Source of the DNA: Hyphobacterium marinum
Lineage (GTDB): Bacteria; Pseudomonadota; Alphaproteobacteria; Caulobacterales; Maricaulaceae
Length of the DNA stretch: 64,000 nt
Assembly: GCF_036330325.1 (NCBI RefSeq)
Contig: NZ_JAZDRO010000004.1
Coordinates: forward strand, 62,001-126,000
Direction of reading: 5' to 3'
This document shows, in pieces, positions 25,450 to 33,546 of this stretch. Below the pieces are notes generated by a model. It saw only the letters and a program-made list of their open reading frames with translations. It did no database searches and was not told where the DNA came from. The position numbers and the translations under genes are program-made. Numbering within the stretch: the stretch's first letter is position 1; the number at the start of each line of letters is the position of its first letter.

Positions 25450-26174
25450 GCGCCGTGCCCGCTGCCCAAGCCGCCGGGAAAACCGTCGCCATCATGCAGC
25501 CGACCTTCCTGCCCTGGATCGGCTATTTCGCGCTGATAGACCGGGTCGACCTGTTCGTCTTTCTCGACGACGTCCAGTTCGACAAACGCTCCTGGCAACA
25601 GCGCAACCGTATCCTCACCGCGCAAGGTCCGCTCTGGCTGACCGTCCCGGTGCTCACCAAGGGCCGCCGCGACCAGACCATTGCTGAAGTTCAGATCAGC
25701 CCCGATCCGAAATTCCCCGCCAGCCTCCTGCGCACGGTCGAGAGCGCCTACGGGAAAGCGCCGCACTTCTCGCGCGTCTTCCCGGACTTCGCGGCGATCC
25801 TCGAAAGCCATGACGGCCAGCTCTGCACGCTCAACCTCGCTCTTATCAATTGGCTGGCCTCTGCTTTCGGGATCGAAACGCCGGTCGTGCGATCTTCCGG
25901 GACGCCCGTCGCCAGCGCCAAGGCCGATCGGCTGGCCGAGCTCTGCCTCGCCCATGGCGCGACGCGCTATCTCTCGCCGCCGGGGTCGAAAGCCTATCTC
26001 GATGAGAGCAATGCCTTCGCGCAGGCCGGGATCGATCTGGCTTACTTCGAATACGAACACCCGACATACGGCCAGAGTGACAAGGCGTTCCAGCCTTATA
26101 TGTCCGCGCTCGACCTGCTCCTTCATGCGGGGCCGGATAGCCTCGCCATCCTCCGTTCCGGGGTGAAGACATGA
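25446..26174 (+). CDS. WbqC-family protein
   Basis: A 242-residue WbqC-like protein. Family hallmarks: IMQPTFLPWIGYFALI, FVFLDDVQFDKRSWQQRNRI, WLTVPV, YLSPPGSKAYLD and YGQSDKAFQPYMSALDLL. WbqC proteins occur in O-antigen and other surface-sugar clusters and are thought to take part in modifying amino sugars; the reaction is unknown. It overlaps both neighbours by 4 bases. Confidence 0.85.
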   Translation: MSAVPAAQAAGKTVAIMQPTFLPWIGYFALIDRVDLFVFLDDVQFDKRSWQQRNRILTAQGPLWLTVPVLTKGRRDQTIAEVQISPDPKFPASLLRTVESAYGKAPHFSRVFPDFAAILESHDGQLCTLNLALINWLASAFGIETPVVRSSGTPVASAKADRLAELCLAHGATRYLSPPGSKAYLDESNAFAQAGIDLAYFEYEHPTYGQSDKAFQPYMSALDLLLHAGPDSLAILRSGVKT

Positions 26175-26884
26175 CCCGCCGGCTCGCCGTCATTCCCGCC
26201 CGTGGCGGCTCGAAACGCATCCCGCGCAAGAATATCCGCGACTTTGCGGGAAAGCCCGCCTTCACCCATGTGCTGGGTGCCGCGGCGGAAAGCGAAGCCT
26301 TCGACGTCATCCATGTCTCGACCGATGATGCCGAGATCGCCCAGGCGGCTGCGCTCGCCGGGTTTCCGCCGGGCTTTGATCGCGACGCGAAGCTGGCGGA
26401 TGATTTCGCGCCGATCCGCGACGTCGTCAGCTGGACGGTGCGCGAATACGCCAATCGCGGCGAAGTGTTCGACACGGTCGCGCTCCTCTACGCGACGGCC
26501 TTCTTCCTGACGCCGGAGGTCTTGCAGACCGCCTGCACCGTTTTCGAGGACGGCGACCGGACACGGCCCCTGCTCGGTGTTGTCGATATCGGTACGCCGC
26601 TGGAAAAGCTGTTTGTCGAGGACGAAGGTGGGCTGTTGCGCACGGTCGACGAAACCCGTTTCGGTGACCGCACGCAGGACCTCACGCCGGCTTACCGCGA
26701 TGCGGGGGCGTTCGGCCTGTTCGATGCGGCCGCCCTGATAGACGACAAGGGCGGCCGAAGCGCACTGCGCTTTCGCCCCTTCCGCCTGCCGCCCTGGACC
26801 GGGCTCGACATCGATACGCAAGAAGACTGGGCATTCGCCGAGCGCCTGAAAACCGCGCTCGATGCCCCGCAATGGAAGGACTGA
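26171..26884 (+). CDS. pseF: PseF, CMP-pseudaminic acid synthetase
   Basis: A 237-residue cytidylyltransferase that activates pseudaminic acid with CTP. The nucleotide motif IPARGGSKRIPRKN is at residues 8-21; VSTDDAEIA and the late GLDIDTQEDW with two acidic metal ligands are present. Pseudaminic rather than sialic acid is inferred from the neighbouring pse genes. The gene overlaps wbqC by 4 bases and is 4 bases from the methylase. Confidence 0.9.
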   Translation: MTRRLAVIPARGGSKRIPRKNIRDFAGKPAFTHVLGAAAESEAFDVIHVSTDDAEIAQAAALAGFPPGFDRDAKLADDFAPIRDVVSWTVREYANRGEVFDTVALLYATAFFLTPEVLQTACTVFEDGDRTRPLLGVVDIGTPLEKLFVEDEGGLLRTVDETRFGDRTQDLTPAYRDAGAFGLFDAAALIDDKGGRSALRFRPFRLPPWTGLDIDTQEDWAFAERLKTALDAPQWKD

Positions 26885-26888
26885 TTTG

Positions 26889-27512
26889 ATGGCCTACAAG
26901 ACCGAGCAGGAGGCCTTCTGGGCCGGGGAATTCGGCGACGCCTACCGCGAACGCTGTGCGCTGGAACCGGCGCTCGTTGCGGCGCGCACCGCCTGCATGG
27001 CGCGCATGCTGGCCAAGGCCGCTCCGGTTGAGAGCGCCTTTGAAGTCGGATGCAATATCGGGCTCAACCTCGTCGCGCTGAACCGGGTTTCGCCGCAGAC
27101 CGAACTGGAAGCCATCGAGATCAATGAGGGCGCAGCCAGACAGGCGAGCGAGCTCGGCATCGCGAATATCACGCAGACCTCCGTTCTCGAATTCACGCCT
27201 GAACGGACCTACGACCTCACCATGATTTGTGGCGTGCTGATCCACCTCAACCCGGAGGTGCTGCCGCAGGTCTATGACGTTCTCTTCAAGGCCTCCAAGC
27301 GGCACATCCTGCTCTTCGAGTACTACAATCCGACCCCCGTTGAGGTGAACTATCGTGGCCATGAGGGTCGACTCTTCAAGCGCGATTTCGCCGGGGAAAT
27401 GCTCGACCGCTACAAGGGCCAACTGAAGCTTGCCGATTACGGCTTCTTCTATCACCGCGATCCGCTCTCCTGGTCGGACGACGGGACCTGGTTCCTGCTG
27501 GAGAAGGTGTAG
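26889..27512 (+). CDS. Pseudaminic acid biosynthesis-associated methylase
   Basis: A 207-residue class I SAM-dependent methyltransferase. It begins KTEQEAFWAGEFGDAY, the characteristic start of the methylase family named for its link to pseudaminic acid genes. The SAM site is FEVGCNIGLNL (about 48-58), and MICGVLIHLNPE marks the catalytic half. It is the last gene of the pseC operon. It may methylate the nonulosonic acid or a linked sugar; the acceptor has not been established. Confidence 0.88.
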   Translation: MAYKTEQEAFWAGEFGDAYRERCALEPALVAARTACMARMLAKAAPVESAFEVGCNIGLNLVALNRVSPQTELEAIEINEGAARQASELGIANITQTSVLEFTPERTYDLTMICGVLIHLNPEVLPQVYDVLFKASKRHILLFEYYNPTPVEVNYRGHEGRLFKRDFAGEMLDRYKGQLKLADYGFFYHRDPLSWSDDGTWFLLEKV

Positions 27513-27711
27513 TTCGAAGTTCTCCATTAAGCCGATGGGCCGCGCAGGCGGGAAGTTGCTCCTTTGAACCCTCTCCCCTTTCCAAGGGGAGAGGGCAGGG
27601 TGAGGGGTTGGTAAAATGGCTGGCACCAACTTCGGCACGACCCCCTCACCTCAATCCTCTCCCCCAAGGGGGAGAGGAAGTGCGTATTGCAGGTGTCGCA
27701 AACACCAACCT
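27513..27711. repeat. Intergenic repeat cluster with CTCTCCCC hairpins
   Basis: Gap between two convergent operons holding two C-rich palindromes: CCCTCTCCCCTT (27569-27580) with AAGGGGAGAGGG (27584-27595), and CCTCTCCCCC (27656-27665) with GGGGGAGAGG (27668-27677). Similar units recur at 34327-34592 and 41450-41525. They may also terminate both convergent transcripts. Confidence 0.65.
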
Positions 27712-28941
27712 TTACTGTGCGCTTAGTATCTCACCCGTCACCGCATCGATGACGGCGAGGGCCTCCCAGCCCGACGCAGCGATCTCGTCGGCGATCTGTC
27801 GGTTCCAGTTCGGTGAGCAGAGCAGGAAAATCCGCCTGTCCGCCTCGGCGATGACATCCGTCCCGGCTATAGACGTATCAAGGCCGGGGAAGGGCGTGCC
27901 GATCTTGCTCGCCGACCTGTCGATGACGCGGACGGTCTCGAAGCGCTCGGTCAGTAAAGGCGCAACCCGCTCGGCATATTCGTTCGCGCCCCAGGCGAAG
28001 ACGCTGGCCTTTCCCGACGGATCAGCTTCGGCGGCGAGTTCGGCGGCGGCATGGGCGACCAGCGTACGGCGTGTGCGTTCCGCCTTCGCGACCTTGTAGG
28101 CGGCCTGCGCGCGTTCGAGCGCGGCTGCGGCGTCGTCGAAATAGACGTCGGATGGCTCGGCCGGTCGCGCGGCTTTGGCCCGGTCTACCAGCTTGGCCGC
28201 GATGGCCTGACCGTAGCGCACAGTGGCCTCCAGTCCGTCCTCCGGCTCCAGCCCGTGGCGGACGAGCAGTTCGCGCAAACTGCGCGGCGTGAAGTGCAGG
28301 AGGTGTTCGGGATTGAGCGAGTCCCCCGGATGGGTCTCGTAATTGGGGACTTCGAGGATCAGCGTGCCGCCGTCTTTCAGGAGATCGATCAATTCGGCGA
28401 GCCAGGCATTCGCGTCGATCACGTGTTCGAGCACGTAATAGGCCACGACCGTGTCGGCCGAGCGCGGCTCGGCGATGCCGCTCCTGCCTTCGCCGATAAA
28501 GCCCTTGCCGACGCTCTCGGCCTCGTCCGCTTCGACCGGGTCTAAGCCGAAGGCGTCAAAACCCATTTCGGTCAGCTTGGCGCAGAAGGCCCCGTCATTG
28601 GCCCCGATCTCGATGACGCGACCACCCTTGGGCGTGCGCTCTGCCACGGCGGCGAGGCGCTTTTCGCCGTCGAAATGCAATTCGCCGCCGCGATGGCCGA
28701 TATGCGCATCGCGGTAGTAGGCCATGAGGAAGCCGCTGTCCGGCCGACGCGCGGCAAAGACAAAGCCGCACGCTGCGCAAGCCGCGTCCTCGAAATTCAT
28801 CTCGAAATCGCGTGTGCGGCCGCGCACCGTGTAGGCGCGCTCGCCGAGCCGGATTGTTACTTGGCCGCCGCAAAGATCGCAGGGTGCGGGCGTCCAGTCG
28901 GCGGTCTCAAGCGGCCGTGTTGCGGGTGTCTTTTCGGTCAT
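27712..28941 (-). CDS. Sugar C-methyltransferase-like SAM enzyme
   Basis: A 409-residue protein with three parts. An N-terminal zinc ribbon has CDLCGG (about 21-26) and CAACG (about 55-59). A SAM-binding core has VIEIGANDGAFCAKL (about 109-123) and YYVLEHVIDANAWL. A C-terminal Rossmann-like domain (about 310-409) contains FAWGANEYAERVAPLL and LCSPNW. This is the architecture of the TylC3/NovU-like sugar C-methyltransferase group. It is the last gene of the pseB operon and overlaps the dioxygenase gene by 35 bases. Confidence 0.8.
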   Translation of the reverse strand: MTEKTPATRPLETADWTPAPCDLCGGQVTIRLGERAYTVRGRTRDFEMNFEDAACAACGFVFAARRPDSGFLMAYYRDAHIGHRGGELHFDGEKRLAAVAERTPKGGRVIEIGANDGAFCAKLTEMGFDAFGLDPVEADEAESVGKGFIGEGRSGIAEPRSADTVVAYYVLEHVIDANAWLAELIDLLKDGGTLILEVPNYETHPGDSLNPEHLLHFTPRSLRELLVRHGLEPEDGLEATVRYGQAIAAKLVDRAKAARPAEPSDVYFDDAAAALERAQAAYKVAKAERTRRTLVAHAAAELAAEADPSGKASVFAWGANEYAERVAPLLTERFETVRVIDRSASKIGTPFPGLDTSIAGTDVIAEADRRIFLLCSPNWNRQIADEIAASGWEALAVIDAVTGEILSAQ

Positions 28942-29746
28942 CGAGGTGTTCGGCCTGGCGGTCGAGAACGTAACGGGAGAGCGAGGGTGTATAGGTCGCG
29001 GTCAGGCGCTCGGCAGTGGCCAGATCGTTGAACCGGAACTGGACGGAAATCCGTACCCGGTCCGACCGGTTCGCGCCGCTCTTGTGCAGGAGCGCCTGGT
29101 TGAAGATGAGGATCTCGTCGCGGGCCATGGGCAGCGGCACGAAGTCCCCGTCCGGCACGGCGTCTGCCGCCTCATACCATTCATGGCCGGTCTCGTGCGG
29201 ACGGAAGGGTTTCAGCCCGCCGGCGTGACTGCCCGGCACGGCAAGCAAAGGACCGATGTCGTCGTTGATGGTGCAAAGCGGCAGCCACAGTGTCACCGCA
29301 TTGGGGCTGAGCATGGAATACCAGTAATCCTGGTGTGCCGGCGTCGCGAAGCGCGTATCGCCGGGCCGGTCCAACCGGACCAGCGGCAGCGTACCTGCCG
29401 AAGGCGCTTCGAGGCCCGCCCAGTCACACGCGGCTCTCAGGGCCGGATGGTCAATGGATGCGATCACGGCAGGCAGGGTCGGAAAAACCTCGTAGAGCGC
29501 GCGCGTGACCGCATTGCCGCTCTCCACGCGGTGCAGCCAGGCGATCAGCGTTTCGAGGCAATCCGTGTCCGGCGCGCCGCGATACAGGTCTTCGGGTAGC
29601 AGGCGTTTCGCGGCCAGCCGCGCAGCACCCAGCATGGCGGTCTCGAGCTGGGCTTTCAGATCGGCAATGGCCGGGCCGGAAATCCGCGCATATCCGTTGG
29701 CCTGGAACGCGGCCCGGTCGGGCAGGGTGAGGCCGGGCGCGCTCAC
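28907..29746 (-). CDS. Phytanoyl-CoA dioxygenase (PhyH) family protein
   Basis: A 279-residue Fe(II)/2-oxoglutarate oxygenase-like protein with GTG start overlapping the pseB stop. Metal-site candidates are HQDYW (H x D pair, about 139-141) and the distal histidine in LLHKSGANRSDRVRIS, whose arginines would bind 2-oxoglutarate. In glycan loci such enzymes hydroxylate sugars or lipid carriers. A role in tailoring the flagellar glycan is an inference from position only. Confidence 0.8.
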   Translation of the reverse strand: MSAPGLTLPDRAAFQANGYARISGPAIADLKAQLETAMLGAARLAAKRLLPEDLYRGAPDTDCLETLIAWLHRVESGNAVTRALYEVFPTLPAVIASIDHPALRAACDWAGLEAPSAGTLPLVRLDRPGDTRFATPAHQDYWYSMLSPNAVTLWLPLCTINDDIGPLLAVPGSHAGGLKPFRPHETGHEWYEAADAVPDGDFVPLPMARDEILIFNQALLHKSGANRSDRVRISVQFRFNDLATAERLTATYTPSLSRYVLDRQAEHLDDRKDTRNTAA

Positions 29747-30819
29747 GCTGTCAGCTGTTTCAGCTTTTCGCCGAGCAGCGTTTGCAGGGACCGCGCATCA
29801 AGCTTTTCCGGATTATTGTCCGAGGAATAGGCGAAGTCCTCGGGACAGGCCTTTGCCCCTTCAGTGAGATAGCGCGCGCGCAGCTCGCCATCAAAGGCCG
29901 GCAGGATGGCGTAGCGATCCTCGAATTCGACCGTCTGGCGCGCATCGTCAGCCGGGATCATCGTCTCGTGCAACTTCTCGCCGGGCCGGATGCCGACAAT
30001 CGTGTGCGGCAGGTCCGGGGCCATGGACCGGGCAAGGTCGACCGTCGACATGGAGGGGATTTTCGGGACGAAGGTTTCCCCGCCGCGTGCCATTTCCAGG
30101 CTCGACAGGACGAGGTTCACGCCCTGGTCGAGCGTGATCCAGAAGCGTGTCATGCGCGCGTCAGTAATCGGCAGGCTCTCTGCGCCTTCGTCGATCAGCT
30201 TGCGGAAGAAGGGAATGACCGAGCCGCGCGAGCCGACGACATTACCATAGCGTACGACGCAGAATTTCGGCCCGTCGCGCCCGCCCATATGCTGGGCGGC
30301 GGTGAAGATCTTGTCGGATGCCAGCTTCGAGGCACCGTAGAGATTGATCGGGCTCGCTGCCTTGTCGGTCGACAGGGCGCACACCCGTTTCACACCGCGT
30401 TTGATCGCGGCGCGCACAACGTTTTCGGCACCGATGACATTGGTCTTGATGCACTCGAACGGATTGTATTCGGCGATCGGGACATGTTTGAGCGCGGCGG
30501 CGTGGATAACGATATCAACGTCGCGCATCGCCATGTCGAGCCGCGTCTCGTCGCGGATATCGCCGATGAAATAGCGCAGGAAAGGCCATTTCGACGGCGG
30601 GAAATCCTGCGCCATCTCGTACTGTTTCAGCTCGTCGCGCGAGAAGATGATCAGCTTCTTCGGCGTGTATTCGGCACACACGGTTTTCACGAAGCGGCGG
30701 CCGAAACTGCCCGTCCCGCCGGTGATCAGGATCGTCTTGCCATTGAGGTCGATACGCGGCGCGCGGAAATCGCGCCCGGCAAAGAGCCCGTCCATGGAAT
30801 CGGTTGCGATTGAGGTCAT
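29743..30819 (-). CDS. pseB: PseB, UDP-GlcNAc 4,6-dehydratase (5-inverting)
   Basis: A 358-residue extended SDR enzyme that begins pseudaminic acid synthesis. The NAD(P) motif GGTGSFG is at residues 34-40; AALKHVPIAEYNPFE, the STDKA catalytic region and VRYGNVVGSRGSVIPFF are PseB/FlaA1 hallmarks. The start at 30819 gives about 25 residues before the domain; an internal ATG (residue 9) is possible. It heads a three-gene operon. Equivalent to FlmA of Caulobacter. Confidence 0.93.
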   Translation of the reverse strand: MTSIATDSMDGLFAGRDFRAPRIDLNGKTILITGGTGSFGRRFVKTVCAEYTPKKLIIFSRDELKQYEMAQDFPPSKWPFLRYFIGDIRDETRLDMAMRDVDIVIHAAALKHVPIAEYNPFECIKTNVIGAENVVRAAIKRGVKRVCALSTDKAASPINLYGASKLASDKIFTAAQHMGGRDGPKFCVVRYGNVVGSRGSVIPFFRKLIDEGAESLPITDARMTRFWITLDQGVNLVLSSLEMARGGETFVPKIPSMSTVDLARSMAPDLPHTIVGIRPGEKLHETMIPADDARQTVEFEDRYAILPAFDGELRARYLTEGAKACPEDFAYSSDNNPEKLDARSLQTLLGEKLKQLTA

Positions 30820-30870
30820 GCGTCCCGTCCGCCGAATCGTAAATCGACCTTAACGCTTGGCCTGCGCCGG

Positions 30871-30885
30871 TTAACGCGGCGTTTA
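30871..30885 (-). promoter_or_regulatory. Candidate CtrA box upstream of pseB
   Basis: TTAA (30871-30874), seven bases, TTTA (30882-30885), one base off the TTAA-N7-TTAA consensus. It lies in the divergent gap between pseB and cydA, so the target gene is not certain. Confidence 0.35.
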
Positions 30886-30959
30886 GGCGCGCGGCCCGGT
30901 GCCGCAGGCAATCCGGATGCAATTGCGTTAGGTTTCAATGCAGAGACCGGGAGTCACCG

Positions 30960-32333
30960 ATGGAATTTGACGCTCTATTGCTGTCGCGATTGCAGTTTGC
31001 CTTTACCATTGGGTTCCACATTATCTTCCCGGCTTTCACCATCGGATTGGCGAGTTTTCTGGCGGTCCTGGAAGGGCTTTACCTGTTCACGAAGCGGCAG
31101 GTTTTCCTCAACCTGTTTTTCTTTTGGGTGAAAGTGTTCGCGCTCGCCTTCGGCATGGGTGTCGTGTCCGGCGTGGTGATGAGCTACCAGATCGGCACCA
31201 ACTGGTCGGTCTTTGCCGACATGACGGGCAGCGTTCTCGGGCCGCTTTTCGGCTATGAGGTCCTGACCGCCTTTTTCCTCGAAGCTTCTTTCCTCGGGAT
31301 CATGCTGTTCGGCTGGAAGCTGGTCGGTCCGCGTTTGCATTTCACCGCCACCTGTTTTGTGGCGGTGGGCACGCTGATTTCCGCTTTCTGGATACTGTCG
31401 GCCAATTCCTGGATGCAGACGCCCGCAGGCTACACGGTCGAGGATGGTCTGTTTGTCGCGACCGACTGGCTTGCCGTCATTTTCAACCCGTCCTTCCCGT
31501 CGCGTTTTGCCCATATGGTCGCGGCCGCTTATCTCACAACGGCGCTGGTCGTGCTGGCCAGTGCCGCCTGGCTGATGCTGGTGCGAAGGGCAACGGGCGA
31601 GGTCAAAGTGATGGCGCGCATGGCCATCTTCACGATCGCTCTGCTCGCGCCTCTGCAGATCCTCATTGGCCATGAAAGCGGGGTGGTGGCGCACGAGTAC
31701 CAGCCCGCCAAGGTCGCCGCCATGGAAGGTTGGTGGGAAACCCGAGCCGGTCAGCCAACGCACCTCTTTGCGCTTCCCGATCAGGATGCCGAAACCAACC
31801 ATTTCGAGGTGTCGATACCGGCACTCGGAAGTTGGGTCGTGGCCGGCGACACGTCCGCCGAGCTGGAAGGGCTGGACGCCTTCGCTGCGGAGGACCGTCC
31901 GCCGGTGGCCATCGTCTTCTGGTCTTTCCGTATCATGGTCGGGCTCGGCATTCTGATGCTGGTGCTGGGCGCATGGGGGGGCTTCCTGTGGTGGCGCGGC
32001 AAGATCCGCACCTCGCGTCTCTTCCAATGGTTCGCACTGGCCATGGGACCGTCCGGCTTCATCGCCGTGCTGGCTGGCTGGATCACAGCGGAAGTCGGGC
32101 GCCAGCCTTTTGTGGTCTATGGGGCGCTGAGAACGGCTGACGCGGTCTCTCCCGTGGATGGCGCGCAGGTTGCTGCATCACTGCTCGTTTTCATGATTGT
32201 CTACGCGATCATTTTCAGCGCCGGTGCGCTCTACATCCTGCGCGTCCTTCACAAGGGTCCGGACAGCGCCGAGCAACCCCCGGACAAGGACACGCCCGGG
32301 GTTGGCCTGGATCTGACCGGAGAACCGACATGA
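30960..32333 (+). CDS. cydA: Cytochrome bd-type quinol oxidase subunit I (CIO type)
   Basis: A 457-residue heme-binding membrane subunit. RLQFAFTIGFHIIFPAFTIG carries the distal heme ligand histidine near residue 20; GHESGVVAHEYQPAKVAAMEGWWET is the quinol-site region, and the following Q-loop is short, as in cyanide-insensitive (CioA) oxidases. GWITAEVGRQPFVVYG near the end is conserved. It overlaps cydB by 4 bases and its start has GGGAG. Confidence 0.93.
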   Translation: MEFDALLLSRLQFAFTIGFHIIFPAFTIGLASFLAVLEGLYLFTKRQVFLNLFFFWVKVFALAFGMGVVSGVVMSYQIGTNWSVFADMTGSVLGPLFGYEVLTAFFLEASFLGIMLFGWKLVGPRLHFTATCFVAVGTLISAFWILSANSWMQTPAGYTVEDGLFVATDWLAVIFNPSFPSRFAHMVAAAYLTTALVVLASAAWLMLVRRATGEVKVMARMAIFTIALLAPLQILIGHESGVVAHEYQPAKVAAMEGWWETRAGQPTHLFALPDQDAETNHFEVSIPALGSWVVAGDTSAELEGLDAFAAEDRPPVAIVFWSFRIMVGLGILMLVLGAWGGFLWWRGKIRTSRLFQWFALAMGPSGFIAVLAGWITAEVGRQPFVVYGALRTADAVSPVDGAQVAASLLVFMIVYAIIFSAGALYILRVLHKGPDSAEQPPDKDTPGVGLDLTGEPT

Positions 32334-33352
32334 GCGTTGACCTTCCCCTCATCTGGGCCGGACTCATTGCCACTGCCGTCGCACTTTATGTCCTCCTGGA
32401 CGGCTTTGATCTCGGCGTCGGCATACTGTTTCCGTTTGCAAGCCCTGAAGAGCGCGATGTGATGGTCAATTCCATCGCCCCCGTCTGGGACGGAAACGAA
32501 ACCTGGCTGGTTCTGGGGGGTGGCGGGCTTTTCGCGGCTTTTCCACTGGCCTACGCCATTCTGATGCCGGCGCTCTACTTGCCGATCGGGGTCATGTTGA
32601 CCGCTTTGATCTTCCGCGGCGTCGCGTTCGAGTTCCGGGCCCACGGGCGCAAGTCGGGGCGCAAATGGTGGACACTTGCCTTTTCCGCGGGGTCGATGAT
32701 CGCCGCAGTCGCTCAAGGGTTCATCCTTGGCGGCTTCTTGCAGGGCGTGACGGTCGACGGCCGGTCTTTCGCTGGAGGCGGGTTTGACTGGGTCTCGCCT
32801 TATGGTGCGCTGATAGCGGCAGGTCTCGTCACCGGCTATGCCTTGCTCGGAGCGTGCTGGCTGATTTTCAAAGCCAAGGGAGACTTGCAGGCCCGTGCCC
32901 GACGCTGGGCCATGCGCCTCATCCTTGCCGTGTCGGGCCTGATGGCCGCCGTCAGTATTGCGACGCTGTTCGTCAATCCGGACATTACGGCGCGCTGGGG
33001 CATCAGTCTTTCAGGCGGGTTTGATATCGGCCAGTTTCTCCTCGTGTCACCCGCGCCCCTGGCCGCAGCTATCGCCGCTACCGGAGTGTTTCTCTGGGCG
33101 CGCAAAGGCCCTGATCTCGCGCCCTATCTGGCGGCTGTGGTGCTCTACCTGTCCGGATTTGCAGGGCTGGCAATCAGCCTCTTTCCCAATGTCGTGCCGT
33201 TCGACATCACCTACGTAGAGGCTGCCGCCCGGGACAATGCCCTGGGGCTGATGCTGGCCGGAACGGTTGTGCTCTTGCCGCTGATCCTGGGATATACCGG
33301 CTATGTGTACTGGCTGTTCAGGGGCAAGGCGACAGGAGGCTCCTATCACTGA
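32330..33352 (+). CDS. cydB: Cytochrome bd-type quinol oxidase subunit II
   Basis: A 340-residue partner subunit with about eight membrane helices. It begins with LPLIWAGLIATAVALYVLLDGFDLGVGIL; the DGFDLG motif and the WDGNETWLVLGGGGLFAAFP block are diagnostic for CydB/CioB. The complex reduces O2 with quinol in the inner membrane. The end of the gene carries the ribosome site of a small third gene. Confidence 0.93.
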   Translation: MSVDLPLIWAGLIATAVALYVLLDGFDLGVGILFPFASPEERDVMVNSIAPVWDGNETWLVLGGGGLFAAFPLAYAILMPALYLPIGVMLTALIFRGVAFEFRAHGRKSGRKWWTLAFSAGSMIAAVAQGFILGGFLQGVTVDGRSFAGGGFDWVSPYGALIAAGLVTGYALLGACWLIFKAKGDLQARARRWAMRLILAVSGLMAAVSIATLFVNPDITARWGISLSGGFDIGQFLLVSPAPLAAAIAATGVFLWARKGPDLAPYLAAVVLYLSGFAGLAISLFPNVVPFDITYVEAAARDNALGLMLAGTVVLLPLILGYTGYVYWLFRGKATGGSYH

Positions 33353-33473
33353 CCGTGCGACACCACGGATTGGCAAGCGGCTGATCTGGTTTGCGGCGCT
33401 CTGGCTCACCGGGCTGATCGTCGTGGGCGCGGTCTCTTACCTGTTGCGCTGGATTCTTTTCGCTGCGGGCTGA
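33345..33473 (+). CDS. DUF2474/CydX-like small bd-oxidase subunit, possible ATC start
   Basis: A 42-codon frame encodes a single membrane helix: basic start (TDRATPRIGKRL), then IWFAALWLTGLIVVGAVSYL, then LRWILF. This matches the small DUF2474 proteins found after CioA/CioB. There is no ATG or GTG at the expected place. AGGAGG at 33334-33339 is five bases before ATC at 33345. The only upstream in-frame ATG (33303) would add 14 residues unlike the family and ignore the AGGAGG. It overlaps the cydB stop. Confidence 0.65.
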   Translation: MTDRATPRIGKRLIWFAALWLTGLIVVGAVSYLLRWILFAAG

Positions 33474-33487
33474 CCGGCCGATTCGCC

Positions 33488-33503
33488 TTAACGTCTCCTT
33501 AAG
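33488..33503 (+). promoter_or_regulatory. CtrA box upstream of the SpsF-like gene
   Basis: Perfect TTAA (33488-33491), seven bases, TTAA (33499-33502) CtrA half-site pair, 45 bases before the ATG at 33547. It places the SpsF-like gene in the likely cell-cycle/flagellar regulon. Confidence 0.6.
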
Positions 33504-33546
33504 CGCGTTCACGCGATCCTCTTCAGCATCAGGGGAGGGGATCGCC

